NCBI RefSeq assembly: GCF_001500125.1
Contig: NZ_LQIV01000012.1
Span: 248,001 to 312,000 of the forward strand
Source of the DNA: Mycobacterium sp. IS-1742
GTDB taxonomy: Bacteria; Actinomycetota; Actinomycetes; Mycobacteriales; Mycobacteriaceae
DNA: 64,000 bases
Reading direction: 5' to 3'
Shown here: positions 7,785 to 17,061 of the stretch, piece by piece
How the letters are laid out: every line of letters starts with the position of its first letter
How positions within the stretch are numbered: the stretch's first letter is position 1
Notes under the pieces: model-generated
Seen by the model: the letters and a program-made list of their open reading frames with translations, nothing else
What the model was told of the DNA's origin: nothing
Database searches by the model: none
Position numbers and translations under genes: made by a program

Positions 7785-8984
7785 CTAGAGTCCGATACGT
7801 TTGGCAATGATCTCATTCATGATTTCGTTGGTGCCGCCGCCTATTCCGAGAATCCGGCAGTCTCGGTAGTGTCTCTCGATCTCAGACTCACGCATGTAGC
7901 CCATCCCACCAAAGATCTGAACCGCCTCATTGACCACGTAGTCGCACGCATACACAGCGGTGTTCTTGGCCATCGACACCTCGGCAACGACATCCTCCCC
8001 CGCTAGCCACCTCTGCATGACCGCACGGGTATAGGTGCACGCCACGTCGACCTGTCGAGCCATCTCCGCGAGCTTATGGCGAATGACCTGGCGCCCCGTC
8101 AAGGGTCTACCGAACGTTTCACGCTCCCGCGCCCAACTCTTGGCGAGATCGAGAGCCCGACCCGCCGTCGCGTACGCCTGGACGGCGATGCCGAGCCGTT
8201 CAGCCTGAAATTGCTGCATGATCTGCAAAAACCCGCTGTTTGCTGCCCCCACCAGGTTCTCAGCCGGTACGCGAACGTCGACGAAAGACAACTCGGCGGT
8301 GTCGCTACATCGCCATCCCATCTTGTCCAACCGGCGGGACACTTCGAATCCAGGCGAATTCTTGTCGATCACGAGCAATGAAACTCCACCGTAACCCGGT
8401 CCGCCGGTGCGTACCGCCGTAGTAACGAAGTCCGCCCGAACTCCGCTGGTGATGAACGTCTTTGCTCCGTTGACCACGTAGGTGTCGCCGTCGCGCACTG
8501 CGCGTGTGCGCAAATTCGCGACATCTGAACCTGCCCCAGGCTCGGTAACGCCCAGCGAGCCGATCATCTTTCCTGCGAGCGTCGGACGGACATATCGTTC
8601 AATCAGGGCGTCGGAGCCATTGGCGGCAATGTGGGGAAGGGCAATGCCATGGGTGAACAAGGCGGCGCAGACGCCAGTGGACCCGCCTGCGGCCAGGATG
8701 GCCTCAGTGACCAGTGCAGAGTCAATCGCATTGCCGCCGCTGCCGCCGACTTCTTCCGGGAACCCGATTCCGAGAAGCCCCACCTCGGCAGCATTGAGAT
8801 GCAGGTCGCGCGGAATCTCACCCACGTGCTCCCATTCCGCTAGCTTCGGCGCGATTTCACGTTCCACGAAAGACCGCGCCATTTGGCTCAGCGCTCGTCG
8901 CTCCGGCGTGGTCCACACCTCCGGGGCGATAGCGAAACGAGCAGCCCCATCCCCGCTTGCCGTGGTCGTGCCAGCGTCCGTCAT
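7785..8984 (-). CDS. Acyl-CoA dehydrogenase
   Basis: A 399-residue FAD-dependent enzyme introducing an alpha-beta double bond into an acyl-CoA. It shows the FAD/substrate motif LGVTEPGAGSDVANL, the mid-domain NGAKTFITSG and the C-terminal FGGMGYMRE and GGGTNEIM blocks. The position of the medium-chain catalytic Glu (YEGT) is Gly here, as in long-chain/isovaleryl types that carry the base elsewhere. ATG 8984 follows GGAGG at good spacing. It is the last gene of the leftward operon starting at the P450 gene (16946). Substrate unknown. Confidence 0.9.
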   Translation of the reverse strand: MTDAGTTTASGDGAARFAIAPEVWTTPERRALSQMARSFVEREIAPKLAEWEHVGEIPRDLHLNAAEVGLLGIGFPEEVGGSGGNAIDSALVTEAILAAGGSTGVCAALFTHGIALPHIAANGSDALIERYVRPTLAGKMIGSLGVTEPGAGSDVANLRTRAVRDGDTYVVNGAKTFITSGVRADFVTTAVRTGGPGYGGVSLLVIDKNSPGFEVSRRLDKMGWRCSDTAELSFVDVRVPAENLVGAANSGFLQIMQQFQAERLGIAVQAYATAGRALDLAKSWARERETFGRPLTGRQVIRHKLAEMARQVDVACTYTRAVMQRWLAGEDVVAEVSMAKNTAVYACDYVVNEAVQIFGGMGYMRESEIERHYRDCRILGIGGGTNEIMNEIIAKRIGL

Positions 8985-9143
8985 CTCAGCCTCCAGAGAA
9001 TTTGATAAATGATCTATGAGGTGTCTGATGCTTGCCGTCCTCACGACGGGAAAGAAGGACGCGACGCCAACCACCCAAGCGGCCCGGCCGCATGATCTGC
9101 AGCGACGCAAGGACATGAAGACCAGCAGTGGGCATGATGCTCT

Positions 9144-10250
9144 TCAGAACCGGACCAGCCCTCGGATGTTTTTTCCTGAACGCATATCCTCGTAGCCCTC
9201 ATTGATTTGGTCGAGGGAGTATTCGCGGGTGACCAATTCATCGAGCTTCAACAACCCAGCGGAGTACAGCTCGACCAGTCGCGGAATATCGTGCGGCGCA
9301 TTGGATGAGCCATACAAAGCGCCACGAATCTGCTTCTCGTAAAGCGTCATTTCAAGCAGTGATCCTGAGATCGATGAGTCGTCGGGGTGCCCGATGGCCG
9401 TGACCACGACGCGCCCGCGCTTTCCGACCAAGGCCAGCGCTTCCGCGGTGTAGGAGGCCTCAGCCACATCGGTGGTGAGGATGCAGACATCAGCCAGCTT
9501 GCCCAGCGTCATATCGCTGACCAGCGACCAAGCTTCATCCATCGAGGCCGCGGTGTGCGTCGCACCGAACCCGCTCGCTTGCTCTCGCTTGAACTTCACC
9601 GGATCGACCGCCACAATCGCCAGCGCTCCCGCGATTCGCGCGCCCTGAATCGCATTCATTCCGATTCCGCCCGCTCCCACTACCACGACGGTGTCCCCGG
9701 CGCGCACCTCCCCAGTCCGCACCGCAGATCCGTAACCGGTCGTGACGCCGCAACCGATCAAGGCTGCCCGATCCAGGGGGATTCCGCCGTCAATCTTGAC
9801 CACGGACGCCTGCGGCACCACTGTGTACTCGGAAAACGTCCCGAGCAAACACATCTGCCCGACGTCCTCGCCTCGTGCGTGAAAGCGATAGGTGCCGTCG
9901 ATCTGCGGTCCCATCATGAGCGCCGCTCCCAACTCACAGAGATTGCCCATGCCGCGCGCGCAGTACGAGCAGCGCCCACACGAGGGAAGGAAGGTCAAGA
10001 TGACAGAATCACCTTCGGACAGTTCCTCAACCCCTTCGCCGCACTCCACGACTGTGCCAGCACCCTCATGACCCCCCACTACCGGCAATGGGATCGGGAG
10101 GTCGCCGGTCACCAGATGTTCGTCGGAATGGCACAAGCCGGTGGCCGCCAGCCGCACGAGGACCTCCCCGGGACCTGGCGGATCCAAATCGACTTCTTCG
10201 ACCTCCCACTTCTGCTCCAAGCCCCACAAAACAGCCGCACGTGTCTTCAT
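9144..10250 (-). CDS. NDMA-dependent (mycofactocin-type) zinc alcohol dehydrogenase
   Basis: A 368-residue zinc alcohol dehydrogenase with catalytic-zinc motifs GLCHSDEH and GGHEGAG, structural-zinc cysteines (CGRCSYC...C) and Rossmann motif VVGAGGIGMNAIQGA. The opening MKTRAAVLWG and the ending GKNIRGLVRF match the nicotinoprotein family assayed with the artificial acceptor NDMA. In mycobacteria these enzymes keep bound NADH and are recycled through mycofactocin (family knowledge). M. tuberculosis AdhD of the mymA operon is a relative. It probably oxidises an alcohol made by a P450 or esterase of this block to an aldehyde. Confidence 0.9.
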   Translation of the reverse strand: MKTRAAVLWGLEQKWEVEEVDLDPPGPGEVLVRLAATGLCHSDEHLVTGDLPIPLPVVGGHEGAGTVVECGEGVEELSEGDSVILTFLPSCGRCSYCARGMGNLCELGAALMMGPQIDGTYRFHARGEDVGQMCLLGTFSEYTVVPQASVVKIDGGIPLDRAALIGCGVTTGYGSAVRTGEVRAGDTVVVVGAGGIGMNAIQGARIAGALAIVAVDPVKFKREQASGFGATHTAASMDEAWSLVSDMTLGKLADVCILTTDVAEASYTAEALALVGKRGRVVVTAIGHPDDSSISGSLLEMTLYEKQIRGALYGSSNAPHDIPRLVELYSAGLLKLDELVTREYSLDQINEGYEDMRSGKNIRGLVRF

Positions 10251-10398
10251 GTTGAAGTCCCTTCTATCGAATTACGCTTCTCGAGTAGTTATCCCGACCG
10301 CGCACGGTGGTCGCGCGAACTGTCCTGGATGATCTCCGGGCACATCGCCCAGAGGCCCGCGCCGCTCACCCGTGCCCGGGCGCGGTACCGCACCGACA

Positions 10399-10809
10399 TC
10401 ACACATTGAGCAGGTCGTGACGCTTGTCGGCCTCAAGGATTGCCCGGTATTCCGGAAAGAGGTTCTTTGCCTGCGGTATGAGCTTGATCAGTTTGGTGAC
10501 AGGACCTTTCGCTCGTACAGTTCCTTTCGCCATCGCCATGGTCAAGTTCACCTTCCCCAACCAGAACCTGTTGCCGGTATCCGCGGACATGAACAATTCG
10601 ACATTCGGTGTAACGCCACTGTCCGCGCCGGTCTCTACGACCTTCTCCGGCATATCCACGGTTAGTACCGCATCCGGATCGGTGTAGTGGATCCGTAACA
10701 CCACCCCGGACCCGGCAAGTCTGTTCGCAAGGTCTTCGTTCTCCAAACCTCGTCGAAAGATGCCGGCGAGGTAGCGGTAAACCTCTTCCGCATCAGCGAA
10801 GACAGCCAT
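10399..10809 (-). CDS. SCP2-type sterol/lipid-binding protein
   Basis: A 136-residue single-domain protein of the SCP2 family. Signs are the ending of the fold (KGTVRAKGPVTKLIKLIPQAKNLF) and the preceding MSADTGNRFWLGKVNLTMAMAKG, where SCP2 proteins line a hydrophobic cavity. It likely binds a CoA ester or hydrophobic intermediate and hands it to neighbouring enzymes. It sits between the alcohol dehydrogenase and the BtrH_N gene in the same leftward operon. No signal peptide, so cytosolic. Confidence 0.82.
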   Translation of the reverse strand: MAVFADAEEVYRYLAGIFRRGLENEDLANRLAGSGVVLRIHYTDPDAVLTVDMPEKVVETGADSGVTPNVELFMSADTGNRFWLGKVNLTMAMAKGTVRAKGPVTKLIKLIPQAKNLFPEYRAILEADKRHDLLNV

Positions 10810-10900
10810 CGTGATTCTCCCTTCTTATGACACAATTCAAAGCGCTCAAATAAATCTGCTGGGTCGCAACCAGTTCGGCTTGCTCCGAAGCAATCAGAAC

Positions 10901-11959
10901 TCATAGGAGTAGATCTCCTGCCTCCCTCAGCGCCTCCGCGAGTCGACGTTCGGCTGTCGGCAATTGCGCAGCCACGGACGCGGCGCCGCTCGCTCTTCGG
11001 TGCGGATCTGCACCGCGGTCATAAGCGGCGTGCGCAACCGCGGTCCACAACTCAGATGCGGTCTTTGCAGCCTCCGCTGCTTTAAACGCAGGTTCGAAAC
11101 TCAACTCTTCAGCGACGCGCCGACATCCACGTGCTTGCAGATCTCGGAACAGACCGCCTCCGGTTCCGGCTTTTTCGATGAAGGCGCTCAGCGCAAACAA
11201 GGCTCCGTCGAGGGTGTCGTCGTCAAAGATCTTCGGCCACCGCTTGAGATCCTCCACAAAAGTCGATACCCCTGGTAGCCCACGCACCTGAATTTCACAA
11301 TCGGAGTCCTCGGTGATCGGCGCGCTCACACACGAACCCTGCATCGCGTCCGCGGACCTACGGAAGGCCGACCGGGCAGCATTGCCGAGATCTGGTGCCG
11401 CGCCGGGCCACTCGACTACGTAGGTGGTGTGCCGCGTGGGGACGGGAAATCCCGTCGATGCCCGCGCCTTCCGTAGATTCTCGTAAGGCACGGCTTGAGG
11501 TGTATCGCGATCGTTATCGACCACGAAGGCGAGTTCCTCGTCGTCGTCGTACCCTACGATCACGACATCGTGCCGGCTCATACTCAGACGCGTTCTCAGA
11601 TAGGGCAATTCGGCGATGTCAGTCCACACCATGACCGGCGTACCGGCATCGATCTGTTCGGTCACCCATTTCCACCCGAGATCGGGGTCGTCTGTCGAAC
11701 GACACTCGAAGCGCGCGCCCAACCGGGTCAAGTATTCGTCTTCGAGGTCCGCGCTGCGTCCAACGAGGTAGATCGGTGGACGTAGGTGGGCCGAGCGAAC
11801 ATACGAGAAGTCGAGGGCCCCGCCGAGAGCAAACACGATGCCTTCGTCCGGGGTGTCATCACCCCAACGGATCCCGGCCCATTCGGTCAAATCCCGAAGA
11901 GCCCCCGATCCGCAGTGGCCGCCCATGTCGTGGCGATACGGCACCACCATCGATGCCAT
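10901..11959 (-). CDS. BtrH N-terminal/DUF4872-type papain-fold protein
   Basis: A 352-residue protein whose first half resembles the BtrH N-terminal domain, a cysteine-peptidase-like fold. Cys16 in MGGHCGSGAL is the candidate nucleophile, with His in SRHDVVIVGYDDD and Asp in VVDNDRD completing a triad. The second half (about 200-352) is helical and resembles DUF4872. BtrH itself transfers an acyl group from a carrier protein, so an acyltransferase or thioesterase acting on CoA-bound intermediates is reasonable here, but this is inference. ATG 11959 follows a strong GAGGAGGA site. It is embedded in a fatty-acid operon, an unexpected place for this fold. Confidence 0.7.
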   Translation of the reverse strand: MASMVVPYRHDMGGHCGSGALRDLTEWAGIRWGDDTPDEGIVFALGGALDFSYVRSAHLRPPIYLVGRSADLEDEYLTRLGARFECRSTDDPDLGWKWVTEQIDAGTPVMVWTDIAELPYLRTRLSMSRHDVVIVGYDDDEELAFVVDNDRDTPQAVPYENLRKARASTGFPVPTRHTTYVVEWPGAAPDLGNAARSAFRRSADAMQGSCVSAPITEDSDCEIQVRGLPGVSTFVEDLKRWPKIFDDDTLDGALFALSAFIEKAGTGGGLFRDLQARGCRRVAEELSFEPAFKAAEAAKTASELWTAVAHAAYDRGADPHRRASGAASVAAQLPTAERRLAEALREAGDLLL

Positions 11960-12008
11960 CAGTCCTCCTCCTCTAGATGACTAACGTGCGGGCGGCAACT
12001 CCTCTGAG

Positions 12009-13154
12009 TCATAGGGAACGCGAGATGATTTCCTTCATCACCTCGTTCGTGCCGGCATAGATTTTTTGCACGCGCTGATCCACCCACAACCTCGAGATGG
12101 GGTACTCGGTCATGTAGCCATATCCGCCGTGAAGCTGCATACAGTCATCGAGTACCTTCATCGCTCGCTCAGTGGTCCACCACTTCGCCATGGCGACGGT
12201 CTGCACGTCGAGTTGACCCGCAAGGTGCAGGTCGATGCAGTAGTCGAGGAACACTCGTGCGATGCGCGTTTCTGTCGCGGCTTCAGCCAGCGTGAACTTA
12301 GTGTTCTGAAAGCCAAAGACAGGCCGACCGAACGCCTCCCGCTCACGGGTGTACTTGAGCGTCTGCTCCAGGGCAAGTTCCATCGCTGCGACAGCCCCCA
12401 CCGCGACGATGAGTCGCTCTTGTGGCAGCTGCGTCATCAGCTGAATGAAGCCCTGTCCCTCAGACTGGCCCAGTAGATGCGAGCGCGGAACTCTCACTTC
12501 ATCGAAGAACAACTCGGAGGTGTCCTGGCCGCGCTGGCCGATTTTGTCGAGAACCTTGCCGCGCCGGAATCCCGCCCGGTCAGCCTCGACAACGATCAAA
12601 GAGATGCCCGCAGCGCCCTGGCTCGGATCTGTCTTGGCAACAACGATGATGAGGTCGGCCTGTTGGCCGTTGGTGATGAAAGTCTTGGAGCCGGTGATCA
12701 CGTACTCGTCACCGTCCAGGAGGGCTTTTGTCTTGACGCTCTGCAGATCGGACCCGGTCCCCGGTTCTGTCATGGCGATCGCCCCGATCATTTCACCGGA
12801 CGCCATCTTGGGAAGCCACTGCGCGCGCAGCTCTTCAGTCGCGTACTGCAGGATGTAGTGGGCGACGATTCCGCTGTGCAGTCCCGCGCCCCATGAGCTG
12901 TCACCTATGCGGGCCTGCTCTTCAAGCACGACCGCTTCGTGCGCGAAAGTGCCACCGCCTCCGCCGTATTCCTCAGGTATAGACATGCAGAGCAGGCCCA
13001 GCTCGCCTGCTCGGTTCCACAGTTCTCGGTCGACGTGGTGCTGGTCTGCAAAGCGGTTCGCATGCGGCGCCAATTCGGCCGAGAAGAACTTCGCAGCGAG
13101 GTCACGAAGCTCGAGTAATTCGGCATTCATCCAGGGAGAGATTGGTGAGGACAT
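12009..13154 (-). CDS. Acyl-CoA dehydrogenase
   Basis: A 381-residue acyl-CoA dehydrogenase with IAMTEPGTGSDLQSV (FAD/substrate loop), TGSKTFITNGQQAD, QLHGGYGYMTEYPI and the ending IYAGTNEVMKEIISRSL. The AGTNE form places it with long-chain-type enzymes whose catalytic Glu lies in an internal helix. It is distinct in sequence from the enzyme at 7785, so the operon can act on two acyl chains or two steps. It lies 38 bases after the CoA ligase and 49 bases before the BtrH_N gene, same strand. Confidence 0.9.
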   Translation of the reverse strand: MSSPISPWMNAELLELRDLAAKFFSAELAPHANRFADQHHVDRELWNRAGELGLLCMSIPEEYGGGGGTFAHEAVVLEEQARIGDSSWGAGLHSGIVAHYILQYATEELRAQWLPKMASGEMIGAIAMTEPGTGSDLQSVKTKALLDGDEYVITGSKTFITNGQQADLIIVVAKTDPSQGAAGISLIVVEADRAGFRRGKVLDKIGQRGQDTSELFFDEVRVPRSHLLGQSEGQGFIQLMTQLPQERLIVAVGAVAAMELALEQTLKYTREREAFGRPVFGFQNTKFTLAEAATETRIARVFLDYCIDLHLAGQLDVQTVAMAKWWTTERAMKVLDDCMQLHGGYGYMTEYPISRLWVDQRVQKIYAGTNEVMKEIISRSL

Positions 13155-13192
13155 GATTACCTTCCGACAGTTGGAATTTCAGGGATTTGACG

Positions 13193-14824
13193 TTATGACG
13201 TTTCGATTTCGATGAGGTATTCGCCGGCAGAGTGGCGCGCACGGATGGCCTTTTTGTCGTACTTTCCGACGCTCGTTCTCGGAATATCGGACACGAAGCT
13301 CCATCGCTCGGGAATCCACCATTTGGCGACTTTGTCCGCAAGGAACGATCGGAGTTGGTCAATGTCAACATCGGTTCCGGGGTGGACGACGACAAGCGCC
13401 AACGGCCTTTCCTGCCATTTATCGTCCGCGACGCCGACTACCGCCGCTTCGTACACGGCAGGGTGGCCGATCAGCGTGTTTTCCAGCTCCACCGAGGAGA
13501 TCCATTCGCCACCTGACTTGATGACGTCTTTCGAGCGGTCGGTCAGTGTCAGATAGCCCTCGGCCTCGATCTTGCCCACATCACCGGTACGCAGCCATCC
13601 TTCGTCGAACTTCTCCGTATCGTTGTCTCCGAAATAGGACCCGGTGATCCAGGGACCGCGCGCCTGGATCTCCCCAACTGATTGCCCGTCCCACGGCACG
13701 TCTTTCCCGTCGTCGTCCCGCAACCGGATTTCGACACCGCAGATCGGCCGGCCCTGGGATGCGCGCAGCTCCCAGCGCCGCGTCGCGTCGGCTCTGTGAG
13801 GCGGACGTGCAACGGTCGCCAACGGAGAGGTTTCGGTCATACCCCAGGCCTGCACAATGGGCACGTCGTACTTCTCTTCGAATGCCCGCATCAACGAAAG
13901 CGGAACAGCAGACCCCCCGCACGCGACCAGCCGTAACGAAGAAATGTCCCGCTCAGGGTGCGAATCCAGATATCGGTCGACATCGTTCCAGATCGTCGGC
14001 ACTGCACCGGCCAAGGTCGGTCTGGTGTCTTCGATGATCGACACCAACGGTTCGGCTTGGAGATACCGGTCAGGCAGTACCAGATCCGCACCGGACATCA
14101 ACGCTGCGTAAATAAGCCCCCACGCATTGGCGTGAAACATTGGGACGATGGCCAGCAGACGGTCGGCCTCGCTGACTGACAAAGCGTTAGCTGTGCAGGC
14201 GGTCAGGGAGTGAAGGTACGTCGAACGGTGGCTGTAGACGACGCCTTTGGGATCTCCGGTGGTACCGCTCGTATAACACATGGCCGCGGCGGACAGCTCG
14301 TCGAGCTCAGGCCAGTCGAATGATTCTTCTTGGCCGGCAAGCACTTCCTCGTAACGCAGAACGGTCTTCCCGCATCCCTGTAGCGGGGCAAGGTCGCCCT
14401 CTCCGGTGACGATGACGGTGTGCACCGACGCCATCGCTGGGAGCGCGCGCGCCAACAACGGGGCAACCGAAGCGTCGACTAGGACGATCTGATCGCTCGC
14501 GTGGTTGGCGATGTACGCCAGTTGCTCTGGGGCCAAACGAATGTTGAGCGTGTGCAGGACCGCGCCCATGGAGGGAATCGCACAGTAGGCCTCCAGATGT
14601 TCCTGGTTGCTCCACTGGAAGGTGGCCACGCGTTGGTCTGCCGTGACGCCAAGACTGCGCAGCGCATTGGCAAGGCGAGCCACTCGCGCCAGCACAATGC
14701 GGTAAGGCGTTCTCCGATATCCATTTCCGGTCGGAGTGACGACCTCGCTGTCACCGTGTATGGCTGCCGCATGCTGGACGATCGCCGACACCGTGAGCGG
14801 AACATTTTGCATTGTGCTTTGCAT
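13193..14824 (-). CDS. Acyl-CoA ligase (FadD-like, AMP-forming)
   Basis: A 543-residue AMP-forming ligase that activates a carboxylic acid with ATP and CoA. Motifs: P-loop MCYTSGTTGDPKGVVYSHRS (about 184-203), AWGMTETSP, GWLRTGDVG and the C-terminal lysine motif SVGKYDKKAI. Length is normal for the medium/long-chain FadD group, and the M. tuberculosis mymA operon also carries one (FadD13). It follows the transglutaminase-like gene by 14 bases. It would feed acids into the two acyl-CoA dehydrogenases downstream. The chain type of the substrate is not determinable. Confidence 0.92.
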   Translation of the reverse strand: MQSTMQNVPLTVSAIVQHAAAIHGDSEVVTPTGNGYRRTPYRIVLARVARLANALRSLGVTADQRVATFQWSNQEHLEAYCAIPSMGAVLHTLNIRLAPEQLAYIANHASDQIVLVDASVAPLLARALPAMASVHTVIVTGEGDLAPLQGCGKTVLRYEEVLAGQEESFDWPELDELSAAAMCYTSGTTGDPKGVVYSHRSTYLHSLTACTANALSVSEADRLLAIVPMFHANAWGLIYAALMSGADLVLPDRYLQAEPLVSIIEDTRPTLAGAVPTIWNDVDRYLDSHPERDISSLRLVACGGSAVPLSLMRAFEEKYDVPIVQAWGMTETSPLATVARPPHRADATRRWELRASQGRPICGVEIRLRDDDGKDVPWDGQSVGEIQARGPWITGSYFGDNDTEKFDEGWLRTGDVGKIEAEGYLTLTDRSKDVIKSGGEWISSVELENTLIGHPAVYEAAVVGVADDKWQERPLALVVVHPGTDVDIDQLRSFLADKVAKWWIPERWSFVSDIPRTSVGKYDKKAIRARHSAGEYLIEIETS

Positions 14825-14838
14825 CGTGTAGTGCCCTT

Positions 14839-15492
14839 TCAGGCGAAGAGGTCGGGACGGCTGTTCGGCTGATCGATGAATGTGCCGTAATGCGTTCTCA
14901 GTGCTTGCAGGATGTCTGCTAGGGGTAGATCGTCGTAGGCTCCCCGGTCGCGCAGATACTCCATGTGCTGGGTGCCGTCAGCGGTGAAACCATGGAGTAG
15001 CGCGTCGCTACGGCCGTCGAACTCGATCGGCGAGACACCGAAGCGTGCGCACAGCTCGCGATTGAACGCCGGGGTGGCCTTTACCCACGCACCGTTGAGG
15101 AACATGAGACTGTAGCCGTGGTAGACGAAAACGTCGCTACCACCCATCCGCTCGCGCAATGCCTTGGTCTGGAGGTGGTTTCGGACGTCGGCGAACCCCA
15201 GCCGCGCCGGGATTCCCGCCGCTCGGCACGCTGCAGTCAAGAGCACGGCCTTCGGGACGCAGTAGGCCCGTTCTGCGGTCGCGACGGTGCTGGCGCGATA
15301 CGCGTGCGGGTTGTCGGTCACCGTGTAGGGGTCGTACCAAATGGAGTCACGGACCGCGGTGAAGATGGCGATGGCCTTCTCGGTGTCGCCGCAGGCATCA
15401 CGGATCGTCGATGACACGAAGTCACGTACCGAATCTTGTTGCCAGTCAAGAAACTCCGTGGGTTCGAGGTAGGGCCTGTGGTCGACGGTCAT
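14839..15492 (-). CDS. Transglutaminase-like (papain-fold) protein
   Basis: A 217-residue protein with a transglutaminase-core domain: the nucleophile Cys is in AERAYCVPKAVLLTAACRAAGIPAR (about 80-105), followed by HGYSLMFLNGAWVKATPAFN with the His and a region normally supplying the Asp. ATG 15492 overlaps the P450 stop (ATGA); an upstream extension to 15651 lies inside the P450 gene. Bacterial members are amidases, peptidases or acyl-transfer enzymes. Here it sits between a P450 and an acyl-CoA ligase and is the second cysteine-nucleophile protein of the operon (with the BtrH_N protein). Substrate unknown. Confidence 0.8.
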   Translation of the reverse strand: MTVDHRPYLEPTEFLDWQQDSVRDFVSSTIRDACGDTEKAIAIFTAVRDSIWYDPYTVTDNPHAYRASTVATAERAYCVPKAVLLTAACRAAGIPARLGFADVRNHLQTKALRERMGGSDVFVYHGYSLMFLNGAWVKATPAFNRELCARFGVSPIEFDGRSDALLHGFTADGTQHMEYLRDRGAYDDLPLADILQALRTHYGTFIDQPNSRPDLFA

Positions 15493-16946
15493 CGGCGCTT
15501 CAACTGCAACGGAAGTCCGTCCACCGGAATGGGCAGGGAGGTGTTGTCCCATCGGACGTGATAGTTCTCCGGCACCGTCCAGGTGAGCGAACGCAGCATC
15601 CTGTGCAGGATTGCTTTGACCTCGAGCGTCCCGAATTGCATGCCGATGCACTTGTGCGCTCCACCTCCGAACGGAACCCAGGCGAATCGGTGGTGTTGGT
15701 CTTCGCGCCGAGGCTCGTCGAAACGTGAGGGATCGAACCGCCCCGGATCACTCCAGATCGTTCGATCGAAGTGATTTACGGCAGGCGTTATAGCGCATAA
15801 CGTGTTCGAGGGGATGTGATATCCATCGATGGCGACATCTCGAACCGTCTTGCGCATCACCAGCGGAACAGGTGCAAGCAGTCTGAGCGCTTCCTTGATC
15901 ACGAGGTCGATGACCGTCATCTTCTCCAGGGCCTCGATGTCCGGCAACCCGTCACCGATGGCCGCGGCTTCCGCAGCCGCAGCCTCCTGCCACTGCGGAT
16001 ACTTGGCAAGGAAATAGGTGACCGCTGTGGTGGTGATCGTCGAGGTGTCGTGGGCCGCCATCATCAAGAAGATCATGTGATTCACCACATCCTCGTCGGA
16101 AAACCGCTCCCCGTCTTCGGTCGTGGCTTGACAGAGAGCAGCGAACAGATCCTCCGTTTCACCGGCTCGCGCGGCCGGCAGATGCCGGAAGAAGTAGTCC
16201 TCCAAAACGCGCCGCCCTTGCACACCAGCGCGGAATCTGGTTCCCGGAAGCGGAGCACGCACAAGGGAACTCGCCGCCCGGACCGTAGCGACGAACGCCT
16301 TGTTGACAGCATCGCTCTCGTCCTTGCCGCGGCCGCCCATGAAGACGTCGGTAGCGATGTCGAGGGTGAGTTCCTTCAACAGTGGGTAGATTCGAACCGA
16401 CGGGCCCACCGGCCACGCAGGCACTGCCGAGCGAACGCATGGCGTTACCTGTTCGACGTATCCGGTCAGGCGCGGACGCGTAAACGCCTCCTGCATGATG
16501 CGCCGGTGCATCAAGTGCTCGTCGAAGCTCATGAGCATCAAACCGCGATGGAAGAAGGCGTCGATCAGGAAGGACCAGCCATCCTGAGAGAATGCCTTCG
16601 CTTCGCTCGTGAACGCCTCTCGAGTGGCGTCAGGGCCGGCGATGACCACCATCTTGGTGCCGAACGCGCCCATCCACGACACCGAACCCAGACGGTCGTA
16701 GCGCTCTCGACTGAAATCCGAGCCGAATCGGATGTAGTCGAGCGTGTGACCTACGAAGGGCAGTCCGGCATCCCCCCGGACGGCTTTCAATCCACTGCCC
16801 GCGGGTGCCGGTGCCAGTTCACGAACCGGCCAGTCCCGGCTCCATCGACGCCATCTGTCGTCGACGGCGTGAGGCGCGGGGACCATGATCACAGAGGACA
16901 ACCGCTCCTTCACGTGGTGCGCAGGTGCGAGAAGGTGATTCGTCAT
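15489..16946 (-). CDS. Cytochrome P450
   Basis: A 485-residue P450 monooxygenase. The oxygen-binding helix reads MMAAHDTSTITTT, the ExxR motif KEALRL and the heme loop FGGGAHKCIGMQFG with the Cys ligand. The long N-terminal half and the GGGAHKCIG loop place it nearer CYP51/CYP136-like families than to the CYP153 gene at 44220. ATG 16946 follows AGGAGG exactly; the frame extends to 16985 without a better start. It opens the eight-gene leftward operon ending at 7785, behind an inverted repeat at 17002-17033. No ferredoxin is adjacent, so electrons must come from elsewhere. Confidence 0.93.
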   Translation of the reverse strand: MTNHLLAPAHHVKERLSSVIMVPAPHAVDDRWRRWSRDWPVRELAPAPAGSGLKAVRGDAGLPFVGHTLDYIRFGSDFSRERYDRLGSVSWMGAFGTKMVVIAGPDATREAFTSEAKAFSQDGWSFLIDAFFHRGLMLMSFDEHLMHRRIMQEAFTRPRLTGYVEQVTPCVRSAVPAWPVGPSVRIYPLLKELTLDIATDVFMGGRGKDESDAVNKAFVATVRAASSLVRAPLPGTRFRAGVQGRRVLEDYFFRHLPAARAGETEDLFAALCQATTEDGERFSDEDVVNHMIFLMMAAHDTSTITTTAVTYFLAKYPQWQEAAAAEAAAIGDGLPDIEALEKMTVIDLVIKEALRLLAPVPLVMRKTVRDVAIDGYHIPSNTLCAITPAVNHFDRTIWSDPGRFDPSRFDEPRREDQHHRFAWVPFGGGAHKCIGMQFGTLEVKAILHRMLRSLTWTVPENYHVRWDNTSLPIPVDGLPLQLKRR

Positions 16947-17001
16947 GGTTCCTCCTGGACGCTGGGCCGCTTTGACGGCGTCCACCAGTCTTTACAAAGA
17001 T

Positions 17002-17033
17002 GCCATTGATGTCAATATCTAGACATTATTGGC
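17002..17033. promoter_or_regulatory. Inverted repeat upstream of the P450 operon, probable TetR-type operator
   Basis: Arms GCCATTGATGTC (17002-17013) and GACATTATTGGC (17022-17033) match at 10 of 12 positions around an 8-base spacer. Read on the minus strand, a TTGACA hexamer (17012-17017) overlaps the P450-proximal arm. The centre lies about 70 bases upstream of the P450 start. Size and spacing fit a TetR dimer site. Confidence 0.5.
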
Positions 17034-17061
17034 CTAGCGGTTAAGTGCGCGTCTCGTGCCC

